A stretch of DNA of 64,000 nt from Actinopolyspora xinjiangensis (GCF_900104475.1 NZ_FNJR01000005.1:124001-188000); one strand, 5' to 3'; counted from the first letter of the stretch, positions 18,962 through 28,754 are shown. Made by a program: numbers and translations. Notes: generated by a model not told the origin, from the letters alone.

Positions 18962-20221
18962 TTGAACGAGAAACCGGACTGGAAAGGGCGGCGGCTCCGC
19001 CTCGAGATCGGTGCGGTGGCACACGGCGGGCACTGCGTGGCTCGTCACGAGGGGAGGGTCGTATTCGTGCGGCACACCCTGCCCGGAGAGACGGTGGAGG
19101 CGCTGGTGACGGAGGACCGCGGCGGCGGGTTCTGCCGGGCCGACGCCGTGGCCGTGCTCGAAGCCGCGCCGGGCAGAGTGGAGCCGCCCTGCCCGCTGGC
19201 CGACATGTCACGCGGGACCGATCGCTGCGGCGGCTGCGACTGGCAGCACGTGGATCCCGCCGTGCAGCGGGAGCTGAAGGCAGCCGTGGTGGGTGAGCAG
19301 CTGAGCAGACTCGCCGGGGTCGAACATCCGGTCGAAGTGCTTCCCCTCCCCGGTGGGCCGTTGCGCTGGCGCAGCCGTGTCCGGTTGGCCGTGGACGAGA
19401 GCGGTCGGCCCGGTTTCCGGGCGCACCGCAGTCATCGGGTCGTACCGGTGCGGGACTGTCCGATCACGGTCGAGGGAGCGCTGGACGGAGTCACCTCCCG
19501 AACCTGGACGCCGGGTTCCGAACTCGGGGTCACCCGGGACGGTTCGGGAGGCGTGCACGTCACCGAGTACTCGGTTCGGTCCCGGGGCTCGGCCGGACGC
19601 GGCGCCCGGCCGACCAAGCGCGCGCGCAAGGTGCGGGGAACCGGAACGGCGCACGAGACGGCCGCCGGACGGGAGTGGAGCGTTCGCTCGGACGGGTTCT
19701 GGCAGGTGCATCCGGCCGCTGCCGAGCGGTTCGCCGAGGTCGTGGCGCGGATGGCCGACGTCCCGTCCGGAGGACGGGCGTGGGATCTCTACGGCGGTGT
19801 CGGGCTGTTCGCGGCCGTGCTCGGGCGGCAGGTGGGGCCCAGCGGGGAGGTGGTGCTGGTCGAGTCCGGGGAATCGGCGGTGCGCGACGCGGAGGCGAAC
19901 TTATCCGATCTGCCGCAGGTGCGTGTCCGGTCCGGCAGGGTGGAGCGCCTGGTGGCCGAGCCGACGATTCCCGCCCCGCACGTGGTGGTGCTCGATCCGC
20001 CCCGCAAGGGTGCGGGTGGTGCCGTGGTGGAGGCGATCGCCGGGGCGAGGCCCCGCAGGGTGGTCCACGTCGCCTGTGACCCGGCCGCCCTGGCGCGCGA
20101 CGTCGGTCTGTTCCAGGGGCACGGGTACCGGCTGGCGCGGTTGGAGGCGTTCGACGCCTTCCCGATGACCCAACACGTGGAATGCATCGCTCTGTTGGAG
20201 GATACTGAACGGGATTCGTGA
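18962..20221 (+). CDS. TRAM-domain class I RNA methyltransferase (TrmA/RumA-like)
   Basis: A 419-residue enzyme that should transfer a methyl group to C5 of uridine in tRNA or rRNA. An N-terminal TRAM RNA-binding domain (about residues 8-70) precedes a Cys-rich segment (CPLADMSRGTDRCGGC) in the place of the RumA iron-sulfur motif, then the methyltransferase with WDLYGGVGLFAAVL (SAM loop), VLDPPRKGAG, and the nucleophile-bearing VACDPAALARD near residue 380. A Lys/Arg-rich insertion (residues ~215-230) separates the domains. The TTG start has TTGGAGC about 8 nt upstream. Homologue Rv2689c lies beside the APC permease as here. Confidence 0.9.
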   Translation: MNEKPDWKGRRLRLEIGAVAHGGHCVARHEGRVVFVRHTLPGETVEALVTEDRGGGFCRADAVAVLEAAPGRVEPPCPLADMSRGTDRCGGCDWQHVDPAVQRELKAAVVGEQLSRLAGVEHPVEVLPLPGGPLRWRSRVRLAVDESGRPGFRAHRSHRVVPVRDCPITVEGALDGVTSRTWTPGSELGVTRDGSGGVHVTEYSVRSRGSAGRGARPTKRARKVRGTGTAHETAAGREWSVRSDGFWQVHPAAAERFAEVVARMADVPSGGRAWDLYGGVGLFAAVLGRQVGPSGEVVLVESGESAVRDAEANLSDLPQVRVRSGRVERLVAEPTIPAPHVVVLDPPRKGAGGAVVEAIAGARPRRVVHVACDPAALARDVGLFQGHGYRLARLEAFDAFPMTQHVECIALLEDTERDS

Positions 20222-20296
20222 GTCAGCGCGTCGCGCCGCCTTGTGGAGCCGCCTCGTTCGTGACTCCGTAGACTGGCGAAGTCACGTGGTGGCCCT

Positions 20297-20323
20297 GTAG
20301 TACATGACGGGTAGTACGTGATG
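20297..20323 (+). repeat. Two 13-nt direct repeats upstream of dxs
   Basis: GTAGTACATGACG and GTAGTACGTGATG are repeated at 14-nt spacing, differing at two positions, in the 232-nt gap before dxs. A transcription-factor site or tandem -10-like boxes are possible. No known regulator is assigned. Confidence 0.4.
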
Positions 20324-20453
20324 TGACAACCGAAGTCCGCACAACGCGGCCCACTCAGCGAGGAGGTCGCGCGGTGCGGACCAGGCCGGCCGGTGAGGCG
20401 GACCGGCCCTTCCCAATCGACCTGTAGCCGGTCACGACGAGCGAGGTGGAGCG

Positions 20454-22394
20454 GTGACGCTGCTGGAGTCCGTGCACAGTCCGGCCGATGTCCAGCGCCT
20501 GGAGCACGGTGAGTTGGTTGAGCTCGCCGCCGAGATCAGGTCTTTTTTGATCGAGAAGGTCTCGCGCACGGGTGGTCACCTGGGCCCCAACCTCGGTGCG
20601 GTGGAACTGACCCTGGCGCTGCACCGTGCGTTCGACTCACCGCACGACGCGATCGTGTTCGACACCGGGCACCAGTCCTACGTGCACAAGATCCTCACCG
20701 GCAGGCAGCGGGGCTTCGACCGACTGCGCAAACGCGGTGGGTTGTCCGGCTACCCGTCCCGGGCCGAGAGCGAGCACGACCTGGTCGAGAACAGTCACGC
20801 CTCCACCTCGTTGTCCTACGCGGAAGGGCTGGCGCGGGCGTTCCGGCTGAGCGGTTCCGACCGCCACGTCGCGGCCGTGGTCGGTGACGGCGCGCTGACC
20901 GGTGGCATGTGCTGGGAGGCCCTCAACAACATCGCCGCCGACCAGGAACGTCCGCTGGTGATCGTGGTCAACGACAACGGGCGTTCGTACGCGCCCACGA
21001 TCGGTGGCCTGGCCGAGCACCTGGCCTCGCTGCGGCTGCGTCCCGGTTATGAGCGGGCGCTGGAGAACGGTCGACGCACCGTGCGCAATCTCCCGGTGGT
21101 CGGCAGGCCGCTCTACACCGGGCTGCACGCGGCCAAGCGGGGCATCAAGGACGCGTTGAGCCCGCAGGTGATGTTCTCCGACCTCGGGATCAAGTACCTG
21201 GGCCCGGTGGACGGGCACGATCTCAGGGCGCTGGACTACGCCCTCGGGATGGCCAAGGCGTTCGGTGGTCCGGTGATCGTGCACGCTGTCACTCAGAAGG
21301 GGAACGGTTTCGCCCCGGCGGAGAACCACGAGGCCGACCAGATGCATCAGGTGAAGGTCATCGATCCCGCCACCGGAGCCCCCACTGGCCCCAGCGCCAC
21401 CAGCTGGACCAACGTGTTCTCGGACGAACTGGTCCGGATAGGTGGGGAGCGCGACGACATCGTCGCCCTGACCGGGGCCATGCTCGGTCCGACCGGACTG
21501 GACAAGTTCGCCAAGAAGTACCCCGAGCGGTGTGTGGACGTGGGCATCGCGGAGCAGCACGCCATGACCTCGGCCGCGGGGATGGCGATGGGTGGTCTGC
21601 ACCCGGTGTTCGCGGTGTACTCCACCTTCCTCAACCGGGCCTTCGACCAGTTGCTCATGGACGTGGCGCTGCACCGGCAGCCGGTGACCGTGACCCTGGA
21701 CCGTTCCGGGATCACCGGGGACGACGGCCCCAGTCACAACGGCATGTGGGACCTGTCCGTGCTGGGCGTGATCCCCGGCATTCGGGTCGCGGCCCCCAGG
21801 GACGCCGTCACCCTCCGCGAGGAGCTGCGCGAGGCGGTCGCGGTCGAGGACGGCCCCACCGTGGTGCGCTTCTCCAAGGGAACGGTCATAGACGAGGTGC
21901 CCGCGCTCGAACGGGTCGGAGGAGTGGACGTGCTGCGCCGCCCCGGCGAGCACGAGAACCGGGACGTGCTGCTGAGCGCCGTCGGTGCCTTCGGCGAACT
22001 CGCCGTCGCCGCGGCCGAGCGGCTCTCGGCGCAGGGGATCGGAGTCACCGTCGTCGACCCGCGCTGGGTGTTCCCCGTTCCCGACGCGGTGCTCGACATG
22101 ACCCGTGAGCACAGTCTCGTCGTCACCCTCGAGGACTGCGGCAGGCACGGTGGGTTCGGCTGGTCGTTGGCCGCCGCCATGCGCGACGCCGACGTCGACG
22201 TCCCGTTGCGCGATCTCGCGGTTCCGAACCGTTTCCTGGACCACGCCTCGCGCGGGGAGGTGCTCGCCGAGCTCGGACTCACCGAGCAGGACGTGGCGCG
22301 CAGGATCACCGAGTGGGTCGCCGACCGCCTGGAGGGGCGACTCGACGAGGAGGGGGACATCGCCACCGATCTGGACACTCCGCGACCGGAGTGA
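20454..22394 (+). CDS. dxs: 1-deoxy-D-xylulose-5-phosphate synthase
   Basis: A 646-residue thiamine-diphosphate enzyme that condenses pyruvate and glyceraldehyde-3-phosphate, the first step of the non-mevalonate isoprenoid pathway. Visible: [14 protein letters not shown] (His near the active site), [16 protein letters not shown] with the metal/ThDP-binding GDG...N motif, [15 protein letters not shown]-like segment ([19 protein letters not shown], catalytic Glu), and [20 protein letters not shown]. Length is normal. The GTG start has GGTGGAG 2-3 nt away. It corresponds to dxs1 (Rv2682c), which also sits near RNase D and DUF3000. Confidence 0.97.
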   Translation: MTLLESVHSPADVQRLEHGELVELAAEIRSFLIEKVSRTGGHLGPNLGAVELTLALHRAFDSPHDAIVFDTGHQSYVHKILTGRQRGFDRLRKRGGLSGYPSRAESEHDLVENSHASTSLSYAEGLARAFRLSGSDRHVAAVVGDGALTGGMCWEALNNIAADQERPLVIVVNDNGRSYAPTIGGLAEHLASLRLRPGYERALENGRRTVRNLPVVGRPLYTGLHAAKRGIKDALSPQVMFSDLGIKYLGPVDGHDLRALDYALGMAKAFGGPVIVHAVTQKGNGFAPAENHEADQMHQVKVIDPATGAPTGPSATSWTNVFSDELVRIGGERDDIVALTGAMLGPTGLDKFAKKYPERCVDVGIAEQHAMTSAAGMAMGGLHPVFAVYSTFLNRAFDQLLMDVALHRQPVTVTLDRSGITGDDGPSHNGMWDLSVLGVIPGIRVAAPRDAVTLREELREAVAVEDGPTVVRFSKGTVIDEVPALERVGGVDVLRRPGEHENRDVLLSAVGAFGELAVAAAERLSAQGIGVTVVDPRWVFPVPDAVLDMTREHSLVVTLEDCGRHGGFGWSLAAAMRDADVDVPLRDLAVPNRFLDHASRGEVLAELGLTEQDVARRITEWVADRLEGRLDEEGDIATDLDTPRPE

Positions 22395-22448
22395 TGCGAG
22401 CCGTCGCCCTGATCGTCCGGCACCACCGTGCTGTGGCACGGTGAACAC

Positions 22449-23168
22449 GTGCGGATCCTTGTGGTGGAGGACGAACAGCCGCTCGCCGACGCGGTCGCGC
22501 GCGGGCTCAGACGCGAGGGGCTCGCCGTGGACGTCGCCTACGACGGCCTGGCGGCCCAGGAGAAGATCGCGGTGACGCGCTACGACGTGGTCGTGCTGGA
22601 CCGCGATCTGCCCTCGCTGTCGGGAGACCGGTTGTGCGCCGAGCTGGTCGAGGCCGAGGAGCTCAGCAGGGTGCTGATGCTCACGGCCAGTGGGACGGTC
22701 GACGACCGGGTCGAGGGGCTCTCGCTGGGGGCCGACGACTACCTGGCGAAACCCTTCGCCTTCGACGAGCTCGTGGCCAGGGTGCGGGCGTTGGGAAGGC
22801 GTTCCACCCCCGCCACGCCGCCGCTGCTGACCGCGCGGGACCTCGAACTGGACTCGGCCAGGATGCGGGTCCGCCGCGGTGGGGGCGAAATCGAGCTGAC
22901 CCGCAAGGAGTTCGGGGTCCTGCAGGTGTTGCTGGCCGCGCGCGGTGCCGTCGTCAGTTCCGAGGAGCTGCTGGAACGCGTGTGGGACGAGCACGCCGAT
23001 CCGTTCACCACCACCGTGCGGGTGACGGTGATGACGTTGCGCAAGAAGCTCGGCGAACCGAGCGTCATCGAGACGGTGGTCGGCTCGGGATACCGCGTTC
23101 CCTCTGCTGACTCCCGGGGCTCCTCCGAGGCCCCGGACGCCGAGGTCTCCGGTACGGGCGAGAAGTGA
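22449..23168 (+). CDS. OmpR/PhoB-family response regulator
   Basis: A 239-residue two-component regulator. The receiver domain (residues 1-120) has the acidic pocket VVEDE, the phospho-acceptor Asp in VVVLDRDLPSLSG, and the Lys in LAKPFAFDELVARVR. The C-terminal winged-helix DNA-binding domain includes IELTRKEFGVLQVLLA and VRVTVMTLRKKLGEPSVIETVVGSGYRV (written as two parts of one domain). It overlaps the following histidine kinase gene, its obvious partner. GTG 22449 matches the family N-terminus; GTG 22428 is possible. The signal is unknown. Confidence 0.9.
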   Translation: MRILVVEDEQPLADAVARGLRREGLAVDVAYDGLAAQEKIAVTRYDVVVLDRDLPSLSGDRLCAELVEAEELSRVLMLTASGTVDDRVEGLSLGADDYLAKPFAFDELVARVRALGRRSTPATPPLLTARDLELDSARMRVRRGGGEIELTRKEFGVLQVLLAARGAVVSSEELLERVWDEHADPFTTTVRVTVMTLRKKLGEPSVIETVVGSGYRVPSADSRGSSEAPDAEVSGTGEK

Positions 23169-24340
23169 TGCCGCTCCGGGTTCGTCCCGCGCGGCGCTTC
23201 ACGGGCTCGGAGCCCGCCGAGCGGCGGGGGCCCGGACTGCGACTACGACTGACGATTCTGTCTACCGTGCTGGTCGCCCTGGTCAGCGGTCTGCTGTTGT
23301 GGCTCGGCTGGTTGCTGGTTGGAGACGTCGTGGCCGCGGTGCCCCGCATTCCCTCCGGAACCACGGTGCGCGTGGACGGCGTGTCGGTTTCGGCGGACGA
23401 GCTCGGGAAGGCGCTGCGAAGCCGCGCGCGCGAACGGGTGCTGCTGGCGGGCGGTTTCGCGTTCGTGGCCGTCGTGCTCGCGGCCGCCGTGTTGGCCTGG
23501 ACGGTTTGTGGCAGGGTGCTGCGGCCGTTGCACGAGGTGACCGGCACCGCGCGGCGGCTCTCCGCGCGTTCGCTCGGGGAACGGATCCGGTTGGACGGCC
23601 CCAGGGACGAGGTCGCCGAGCTGGCCGACACCTTCGACGGGATGCTGGACCGGCTGCAGAGCGCGTTCGAGTCCCAGCACCGCTTCGTGGCCAATGCCAG
23701 TCACGAGCTGCGCACGCCGCTGTCGGTGATCCGCACCGAACTCGACGTGACGCTGTCCGACCCGAATGCCGACGCGGCCGAGCTGCGCCGGATGGCGGAG
23801 GTGGTGCGCGAGGCGACCACCAAGTCCGAGCGACTCGTCGAGTCGCTGCTGCTGCTGGCCCGCACCGAGGGGGCCGAACTGCCGAGCCGCGAGCCGGTCG
23901 ACCTCACCGAGTTGGCGCGCGGCGCGTTGCGAACCCTGGACGAACAGACGCGCGGGTCGGGGTTGCGGACGGACGTGAGTCCCGCCTCCGCCTTCGCCAT
24001 GGGGGATCCGGCGCTGTTGGAACGGGTGGTGGGCAACCTGCTGGAGAACGCGGTGCGGTACAACACCGACAACGGCTGGATCGCCGTGATCACCGGCACT
24101 TCGGGGGAGTGGACCTCGTTGACGGTCGCCTCCTCGGGAGCCGAGATCTCCCCGGACCAGGTGGAGGGGTTGTTCGAACCGTTCCGACGGGTCGGTGCGG
24201 AGCGCACCGCCCGTACCGGCGCCGGGCTCGGCCTGTCCATCGTACGTGCGGCGGCCGGGGCGCACGGGGGCAGCGTCTCGGCGTGTCCGGTTCCCGGAGG
24301 CGGACTCTCGGTGACCGTGCGGCTTCCCGCCGCGCGGTGA
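23168..24340 (+). CDS. Sensor histidine kinase
   Basis: A 390-residue membrane kinase paired with the upstream regulator. Two membrane helices (about residues 27-55 and 95-118) flank a short extracytoplasmic loop of about 40 residues. HAMP follows (RVLRPLHEVTGTARRLSARS), then HisKA with the phospho-accepting His (FVANASHELRTPLSVI), and the ATPase domain with N box LLENAVRYNTD and G box GAGLGLSIV. The small sensor loop suggests it detects a membrane or envelope signal. The ATG overlaps the regulator stop by one base; GTG at 23165 is equally possible. Confidence 0.9.
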   Translation: MPLRVRPARRFTGSEPAERRGPGLRLRLTILSTVLVALVSGLLLWLGWLLVGDVVAAVPRIPSGTTVRVDGVSVSADELGKALRSRARERVLLAGGFAFVAVVLAAAVLAWTVCGRVLRPLHEVTGTARRLSARSLGERIRLDGPRDEVAELADTFDGMLDRLQSAFESQHRFVANASHELRTPLSVIRTELDVTLSDPNADAAELRRMAEVVREATTKSERLVESLLLLARTEGAELPSREPVDLTELARGALRTLDEQTRGSGLRTDVSPASAFAMGDPALLERVVGNLLENAVRYNTDNGWIAVITGTSGEWTSLTVASSGAEISPDQVEGLFEPFRRVGAERTARTGAGLGLSIVRAAAGAHGGSVSACPVPGGGLSVTVRLPAAR

Positions 24341-24398
24341 CGAGCCCCGGCTGAACCCCGGGTAACCACCACCTCGGCAAGCGCCCGCGTGAGGGCTC

Positions 24399-24977
24399 TC
24401 AGAGCCGCAGGGTGGCGATGTCCGGTTCCAGCGGTGCGGGTGATTCCTCGATGTGTACCGGTCCGTCACCCAGGCGCACCGATGTGGCGGGGGTGTACCG
24501 TCCCCCGTCCAGGCGGTAGGCCACCAGCTCGGTCGGCCCACGACCGTCCTGGGCCACGCTCCAGAAGAACGGGATGCCCGCATCGGCGCAGGCGTCCAGC
24601 TTGTCGCGCTGTTCCCGTGCGGTGTTGCCCGGTGACCAGATCTCTCCGGCGAGCCGTACGTGCTCGGCGCCGAACGAGTTGCCGATGGGGGCGGTGTCCA
24701 GCACCACGAAGTCCGGGATCAGCGCCGTCCGCCGCGCGGTGCCGAGCTCCACGCCGATGCCGCCCACCGCGTACAGCGCGTTCGGCGTGGACGCGATGGC
24801 CCTGTCGAGCAAGTTCACGAGCTGTTTCTCGGCCCACTGGTGCGGGCCGCTCGGTGGTGGCGTCACCAGCCAGTACCCCTCGAGCAGTTCCAGGCGCGAC
24901 CCGTCGGCGCGGGCGGGCAGCGCGTGCCAGTCGTCGATCGTGAACGGGCCGATCTCGTGCTGTACAAGCGCGGTCAC
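24399..24977 (-). CDS. Uma2 family endonuclease-fold protein (DUF820)
   Basis: A 192-residue PD-(D/E)XK-fold protein of the Uma2 family. The core shows RLELLEGYWLVTPPPSGPHQ near the start, TALIPDFVVLDTAP with the PD pair, GEIWSPGNTAREQRDK (catalytic Glu and Lys), and AGIPFFWSV. The family is abundant in actinobacteria and cyanobacteria, often in many copies; nuclease activity is predicted but the biological role is unknown. A GAGGTGATG site precedes the GTG. It stands alone between the histidine kinase and the fad operon. Confidence 0.85.
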   Translation of the reverse strand: MTALVQHEIGPFTIDDWHALPARADGSRLELLEGYWLVTPPPSGPHQWAEKQLVNLLDRAIASTPNALYAVGGIGVELGTARRTALIPDFVVLDTAPIGNSFGAEHVRLAGEIWSPGNTAREQRDKLDACADAGIPFFWSVAQDGRGPTELVAYRLDGGRYTPATSVRLGDGPVHIEESPAPLEPDIATLRL

Positions 24978-25180
24978 CGAGCATCACCTCACCTCGTTCG
25001 CGATCCATCCTGCCACGACCGGCGAGCCGCCGTGCGTGCGATTCACCGTGCGCCGGGGACAGCTGTGCTCCGAGGCTACCCACGCGAGCGCCGTCACCGG
25101 GAACGAATCGGCACGGGCTCCGAGGAATCCGTGCGCGACGCCTGCTCCGCTCGGGGCGTCGCGGACCACTCCACACCAGA

Positions 25181-25212
25181 AGGGCCGGGACGGTGGGTAC
25201 CGTCCCGGCCCT
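25181..25212 (-). terminator. Hairpin terminator after fadB
   Basis: A 13-bp perfect stem (AGGGCCGGGACGG) with a 6-nt loop lies about 50 nt past the fadB stop on the minus strand. A weak TTCT follows. It probably ends the fadA-fadB operon. Confidence 0.6.
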
Positions 25213-25262
25213 CGAGCACCGGCCACTCCGTGACTCCCGGCCGGAGTCTCCGGAACGCTCGC

Positions 25263-27371
25263 TCAGCTGCTGGGCAGGCTGGCCACCCCCGGCTGCTGGA
25301 AGCGCTTGCCGTTGACCAGCTCGGAGTAGCCCGAACGGTCCAGGTACGGAGTGATGCCGCCCAACCAGAACGGCCAGCCCGCACCGAGGAGCATGCACAG
25401 GTCGAGGTCGGCGGCCTCGACGACGACGTCCTCGTCCAGCATGATCCGCGCCTCCTCGGCCAGCGCGCGCAGCGCGCGATCACGGACCTGCTCCTCGGAG
25501 AGCGGGTTGTCGCCCTGCTGCCACAGCTCGGCGACCTCGGGGTCGACGATCTGGTTGCCCGCCTCGTCGGTGGTCCACACGGCCGTCTTGCCCGCGTCGA
25601 CGAACCGCCGCAGGTTGTCGCTGATCCCGAACCGCTCCGGGTAGGCGGCGTGCATGGTCTCGTTGACGTGCTGTGCGATGGCGGGCCCGACCAGCTGCAG
25701 CAGCACCATCGGGCTCATCGGCAACCCCAGCGGGTTCAGCGCCCGGTCGGCAACCTCGAAGGGGGTCCCCTCGTCGACCGAGGCGATGACCTCGCCGAGG
25801 AAACGGGTGAGCAGTCGGTTGACCACGAACGCCGGGGTGTCGGCGGTCAGCACGCAGGACTTCTTGAGCTTCTTGCCCACGGCGAACGCGGTGGCCAACG
25901 TGGCGTCGTCGGTCCGCTCGCCACGCACGATCTCCAGCAGCGGCAGCACCGCGACCGGGTTGAAGAAGTGGAAGCCGACCACCCGTTCGGGGTGGGCGAG
26001 CTTGGCGCCCATCTCGCCGACCGAGAGCGAGGAGGTGTTGGTGGCCAGCACCGCCTCCGGCGAGACGTGCTGCTCCAGCTCGCCGAACACCTGCTGCTTG
26101 ACCGACATCTCCTCGAACACGGCCTCGATGATGAAGTCGGCGTCGGCGAAGGCCCCCTTGTCGAGCGAACCGGTGACCAGCGCCTTGAGCCGGTTGACCC
26201 CATCCTGCGAGAGCCGCCCCTTCGCGCCGAGCTTGTCGATCTCGCCGTGCACGTAGGCAACGCCCTTGTCGATGCGCTCCTGGTCGATGTCGGTGAGCAC
26301 CACCGGCACCTCCAGGCGCCGCGCGAACAGCAGGGCCAGCTGTCCGGCCATCAGCCCCGCACCGACGACACCCACCTTGTTGACGTCCCTGGCCAACGAC
26401 TTGTCCGGGGCACCGGCGGGTTTCTTCGCCCGCTTCTGGGTGAGGTCGAAGGCGTACAGACCGGCGCGCAGCTCGTCGGTCATCAGCGCGTCGGCCAAGG
26501 CCTCGGTCTCGGCCGCGTAACCGGCGTCGAGGTCGCCGTTCCTGGCGATCTCGAGTAGCTCGACGGCCTTGTCCACGCCGGGGGAGGCGCCGTGCGTCTT
26601 GCTCGCCGCGATCTCCCTGGCGCGGTTGAGCGCGTCGTCCCAGGCCTGGCCGCGGTCGATCTCGGCGCGCCGCACCGTGCGGGAGCCGTTGATCACGTCA
26701 GCGGCCCAGCGCAGCGACTCCTCCAGGAAGTCGGGGGATTCCAGCTGGACGTCGAAGATGCCCATCCCGGTGGCCTTCTCGGGGTTGAGCATCTTGTTCT
26801 GGTTCAGCGCGTTCTCCAGGATCACGGTTACCGCCTGGTCGGCACCGATCAGGTTGGGCAGCAGCTGCGTGCCGCCCCACCCGGGGAACAGCCCCAGGAA
26901 GCACTCCGGGAACGCGATCGCGCCCGCGTTGTCGGCCACGGTGCGGTAGTGGCAGGACAGCGCGAGTTCGAGTCCCCCACCCAGGGCGGCGCCGTTGACG
27001 AAGGCGAAGGTGGGGATCTCGGACTCGGTCAGCCGCCGGAACACGTCGTGTCCGGCCTTGGCGATGCGGTGCGCGTACTCCCGCTCCCCGAGCTGGCCCA
27101 TGCCGGAGAGGTCGGCCCCGACGGCGAACACGAACGGTTTGCCGGTCACGGCGATGGCGGCGGGTTCGGCTGCGAACGCCTCGTCCAGCGCGGCGTCCAG
27201 CGAGGCCAGTCCGGCGGGACCGAACGTGGACGGCCTGGTGTGGTCGTAGCCGTTGTCGACCGTGATCAGCGCGACCCTGCCGCGTATTCCCGGCACCTCG
27301 ACGACCCGGGTGTGGGCGTGGGTCACGACCTCGTCGGGAAACAGGGCTGTGGTTTCGCTGTCGATGCTCAC
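25263..27371 (-). CDS. fadB: Multifunctional enoyl-CoA hydratase / 3-hydroxyacyl-CoA dehydrogenase
   Basis: A 702-residue alpha-subunit of the fatty acid oxidation complex. The N-terminal ~280 residues are a crotonase domain (NGAALGGGLELALSCHYRTV with the oxyanion region, AFPECFLGLFPGWGGTQLL). The dehydrogenase part starts at about residue 310 (KVGVVGAGLMAGQLALLFARR, the NAD-binding loop) and includes ATNTSSLSV and GFHFFNPVAVLPLLEI with the catalytic His. It hydrates enoyl-CoA and oxidises the hydroxyacyl-CoA, passing it to the thiolase FadA encoded just upstream; start and stop overlap by 4 nt (GTGA). The C-terminus is longer than mammalian homologues but normal for actinobacterial FadB. Confidence 0.95.
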   Translation of the reverse strand: MSIDSETTALFPDEVVTHAHTRVVEVPGIRGRVALITVDNGYDHTRPSTFGPAGLASLDAALDEAFAAEPAAIAVTGKPFVFAVGADLSGMGQLGEREYAHRIAKAGHDVFRRLTESEIPTFAFVNGAALGGGLELALSCHYRTVADNAGAIAFPECFLGLFPGWGGTQLLPNLIGADQAVTVILENALNQNKMLNPEKATGMGIFDVQLESPDFLEESLRWAADVINGSRTVRRAEIDRGQAWDDALNRAREIAASKTHGASPGVDKAVELLEIARNGDLDAGYAAETEALADALMTDELRAGLYAFDLTQKRAKKPAGAPDKSLARDVNKVGVVGAGLMAGQLALLFARRLEVPVVLTDIDQERIDKGVAYVHGEIDKLGAKGRLSQDGVNRLKALVTGSLDKGAFADADFIIEAVFEEMSVKQQVFGELEQHVSPEAVLATNTSSLSVGEMGAKLAHPERVVGFHFFNPVAVLPLLEIVRGERTDDATLATAFAVGKKLKKSCVLTADTPAFVVNRLLTRFLGEVIASVDEGTPFEVADRALNPLGLPMSPMVLLQLVGPAIAQHVNETMHAAYPERFGISDNLRRFVDAGKTAVWTTDEAGNQIVDPEVAELWQQGDNPLSEEQVRDRALRALAEEARIMLDEDVVVEAADLDLCMLLGAGWPFWLGGITPYLDRSGYSELVNGKRFQQPGVASLPSS

Positions 27372-28639
27372 TTGGCGCCCCCGGCGGTCTCGTCGTGGTT
27401 CGGGTTCTCCCAGATCACCGTGCCGCCCATGCCGAAGCCGACGCACATCGTGGTGATGCCGTAGCGGACCTCGGGGTGTTCGGCGAACTGCCTGGAAAGC
27501 TGGGTCATCAGCCGCACGCCGGAGGAGGCCAGGGGGTGCCCGCAGGCGATGGCTCCGCCCCACTGGTTGACTCTCGGGTCGTCGTCGGCGATTCCGAAGT
27601 GCTCCAGGAAGGCCAGCACCTGGACCGCGAACGCCTCGTTGATCTCGAAGAGCCCGATGTCGTCGATGGTCAGCCCGGCGCGCTTGAGCGCCTTCTCGGT
27701 GGCCGGGACGGGCCCCACTCCCATGACCTCCGGTTCGACACCGGCGAAGGAGTAGCCGACCATGCGCATCCCGACGGAGAGCCCCAGTTCACGGGCGGTC
27801 TCCTCGTCGGCGACCACGCAGCCGGTCGCGCCGTCGTTGAGCCCCGCCGAGTTACCGGGGGTCACGCGCCCGTGGGGGCGGAAGGGCGTCTTGAGGCCCT
27901 GCAGCGATTCCACGGTGGTTCCCGGACGCGGCGGTTCGTCGGCGGTGGCCAGCCCCCAGCCGCTCTCGCTGGAGCGGGTGGCGACCGGAACGAGGTCGGC
28001 GGCGATCTTGCCCGCCGCGGCCGCCGCTTCGTAGCGCTGTTGGCTGAGGGCCGCGTAGGCGTCGGTGCGCTGCTTGGTCAGGTTCGGGTAGCGGTCGTGC
28101 AGGTTCTCGGCGGTGGAGCCCATCACCAGCGCGGAGGAGTCGACCAGGTTGTCGGAGACGAACCGTGGATTGGGGTCCACCCCTTCACCCATGGGGTGGT
28201 TGCCCATGTGCTCGACACCGCCCGCGATGGCGATGTCGTAGCCTCCGAACCCGATGCCGCCCGCGATGTTGGTTACCGCCGTCATCGCGCCGGCGCACAT
28301 CCGGTCGATCGCGAATCCCGGGACGGACTTGGGCAGTCCCGCCAGCAGCGCCGCGTTCCTGCCGATAGTCAGTCCCTGGTCGCCGATCTGGGTGGTGGCC
28401 GCGATCGCGACCTCGTCGATCCGTTCCGGGGGGAGTTCGGGCTGCCGCCGCAACAGTTCGCGGATGACCTTGACGACCAGGTCGTCCGCGCGGTTCTCGG
28501 CGTACATGCCCTTGGTGCCTGCCTTGCCGAACGGCGTGCGGACGCCGTCGACGAAGACCACGTTCCTGAGGGCACGCGGCGCTCCCGCCGATGCGGGGCC
28601 GCTGCTCGTGTCGGCTGTTGCCGACGCAGGTGCTGCCAC
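27368..28639 (-). CDS. fadA: Acetyl-CoA acyltransferase (3-ketoacyl-CoA thiolase)
   Basis: A 423-residue thiolase, beta-subunit of the fatty acid oxidation complex; it cleaves 3-ketoacyl-CoA to acetyl-CoA and a shortened acyl-CoA. Catalytic residues are visible: Cys in AIDRMCAGAMTAV, His in EINEAFAVQ/ GGAIACGHPLASSGVR, and Cys in TMCVGFGMGGTVIWE. About 20 residues of Ala/Ser-rich sequence precede the core. GTG 28639 has AAGGAG 7 nt upstream; the frame stays open to 28684. It is first in the operon, with palindromic operator candidates about 70-115 nt upstream. Confidence 0.95.
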   Translation of the reverse strand: MAAPASATADTSSGPASAGAPRALRNVVFVDGVRTPFGKAGTKGMYAENRADDLVVKVIRELLRRQPELPPERIDEVAIAATTQIGDQGLTIGRNAALLAGLPKSVPGFAIDRMCAGAMTAVTNIAGGIGFGGYDIAIAGGVEHMGNHPMGEGVDPNPRFVSDNLVDSSALVMGSTAENLHDRYPNLTKQRTDAYAALSQQRYEAAAAAGKIAADLVPVATRSSESGWGLATADEPPRPGTTVESLQGLKTPFRPHGRVTPGNSAGLNDGATGCVVADEETARELGLSVGMRMVGYSFAGVEPEVMGVGPVPATEKALKRAGLTIDDIGLFEINEAFAVQVLAFLEHFGIADDDPRVNQWGGAIACGHPLASSGVRLMTQLSRQFAEHPEVRYGITTMCVGFGMGGTVIWENPNHDETAGGAK

Positions 28640-28709
28640 GGCGTGCTCCTTGTCGATGTGGGTACGCGCAGACCGGGCGGCCACGCTGCCCGACGGCGGG
28701 CCATGCCGC

Positions 28710-28754
28710 TACCGGCCGGTAACGTGCACTCTAGCGCTCATTACCGAACGGTAA
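28710..28754 (-). promoter_or_regulatory. fadA promoter with two palindromic operator candidates
   Basis: On the minus strand a -10-like TAGAGT (plus positions 28728-28733) has a weak -35 (GTTACC) 16 nt upstream. One palindrome, TTACCG-AA-CGGTAA (28741-28754), covers the -35; a second, TACCGGCCGGTA (28710-28721), falls at the expected transcription start. The layout suits a TetR-type repressor. A near-identical palindrome occurs before the 3-hydroxybutyryl-CoA dehydrogenase gene at 57527-57540. Confidence 0.6.

Noticed and set aside
20637-22994. 785-codon open frame on the minus strand
   Set aside because: It is antisense to dxs and the response regulator. The translated sequence has no domain and is a His/Gln/Arg-rich shadow typical of high-GC DNA.
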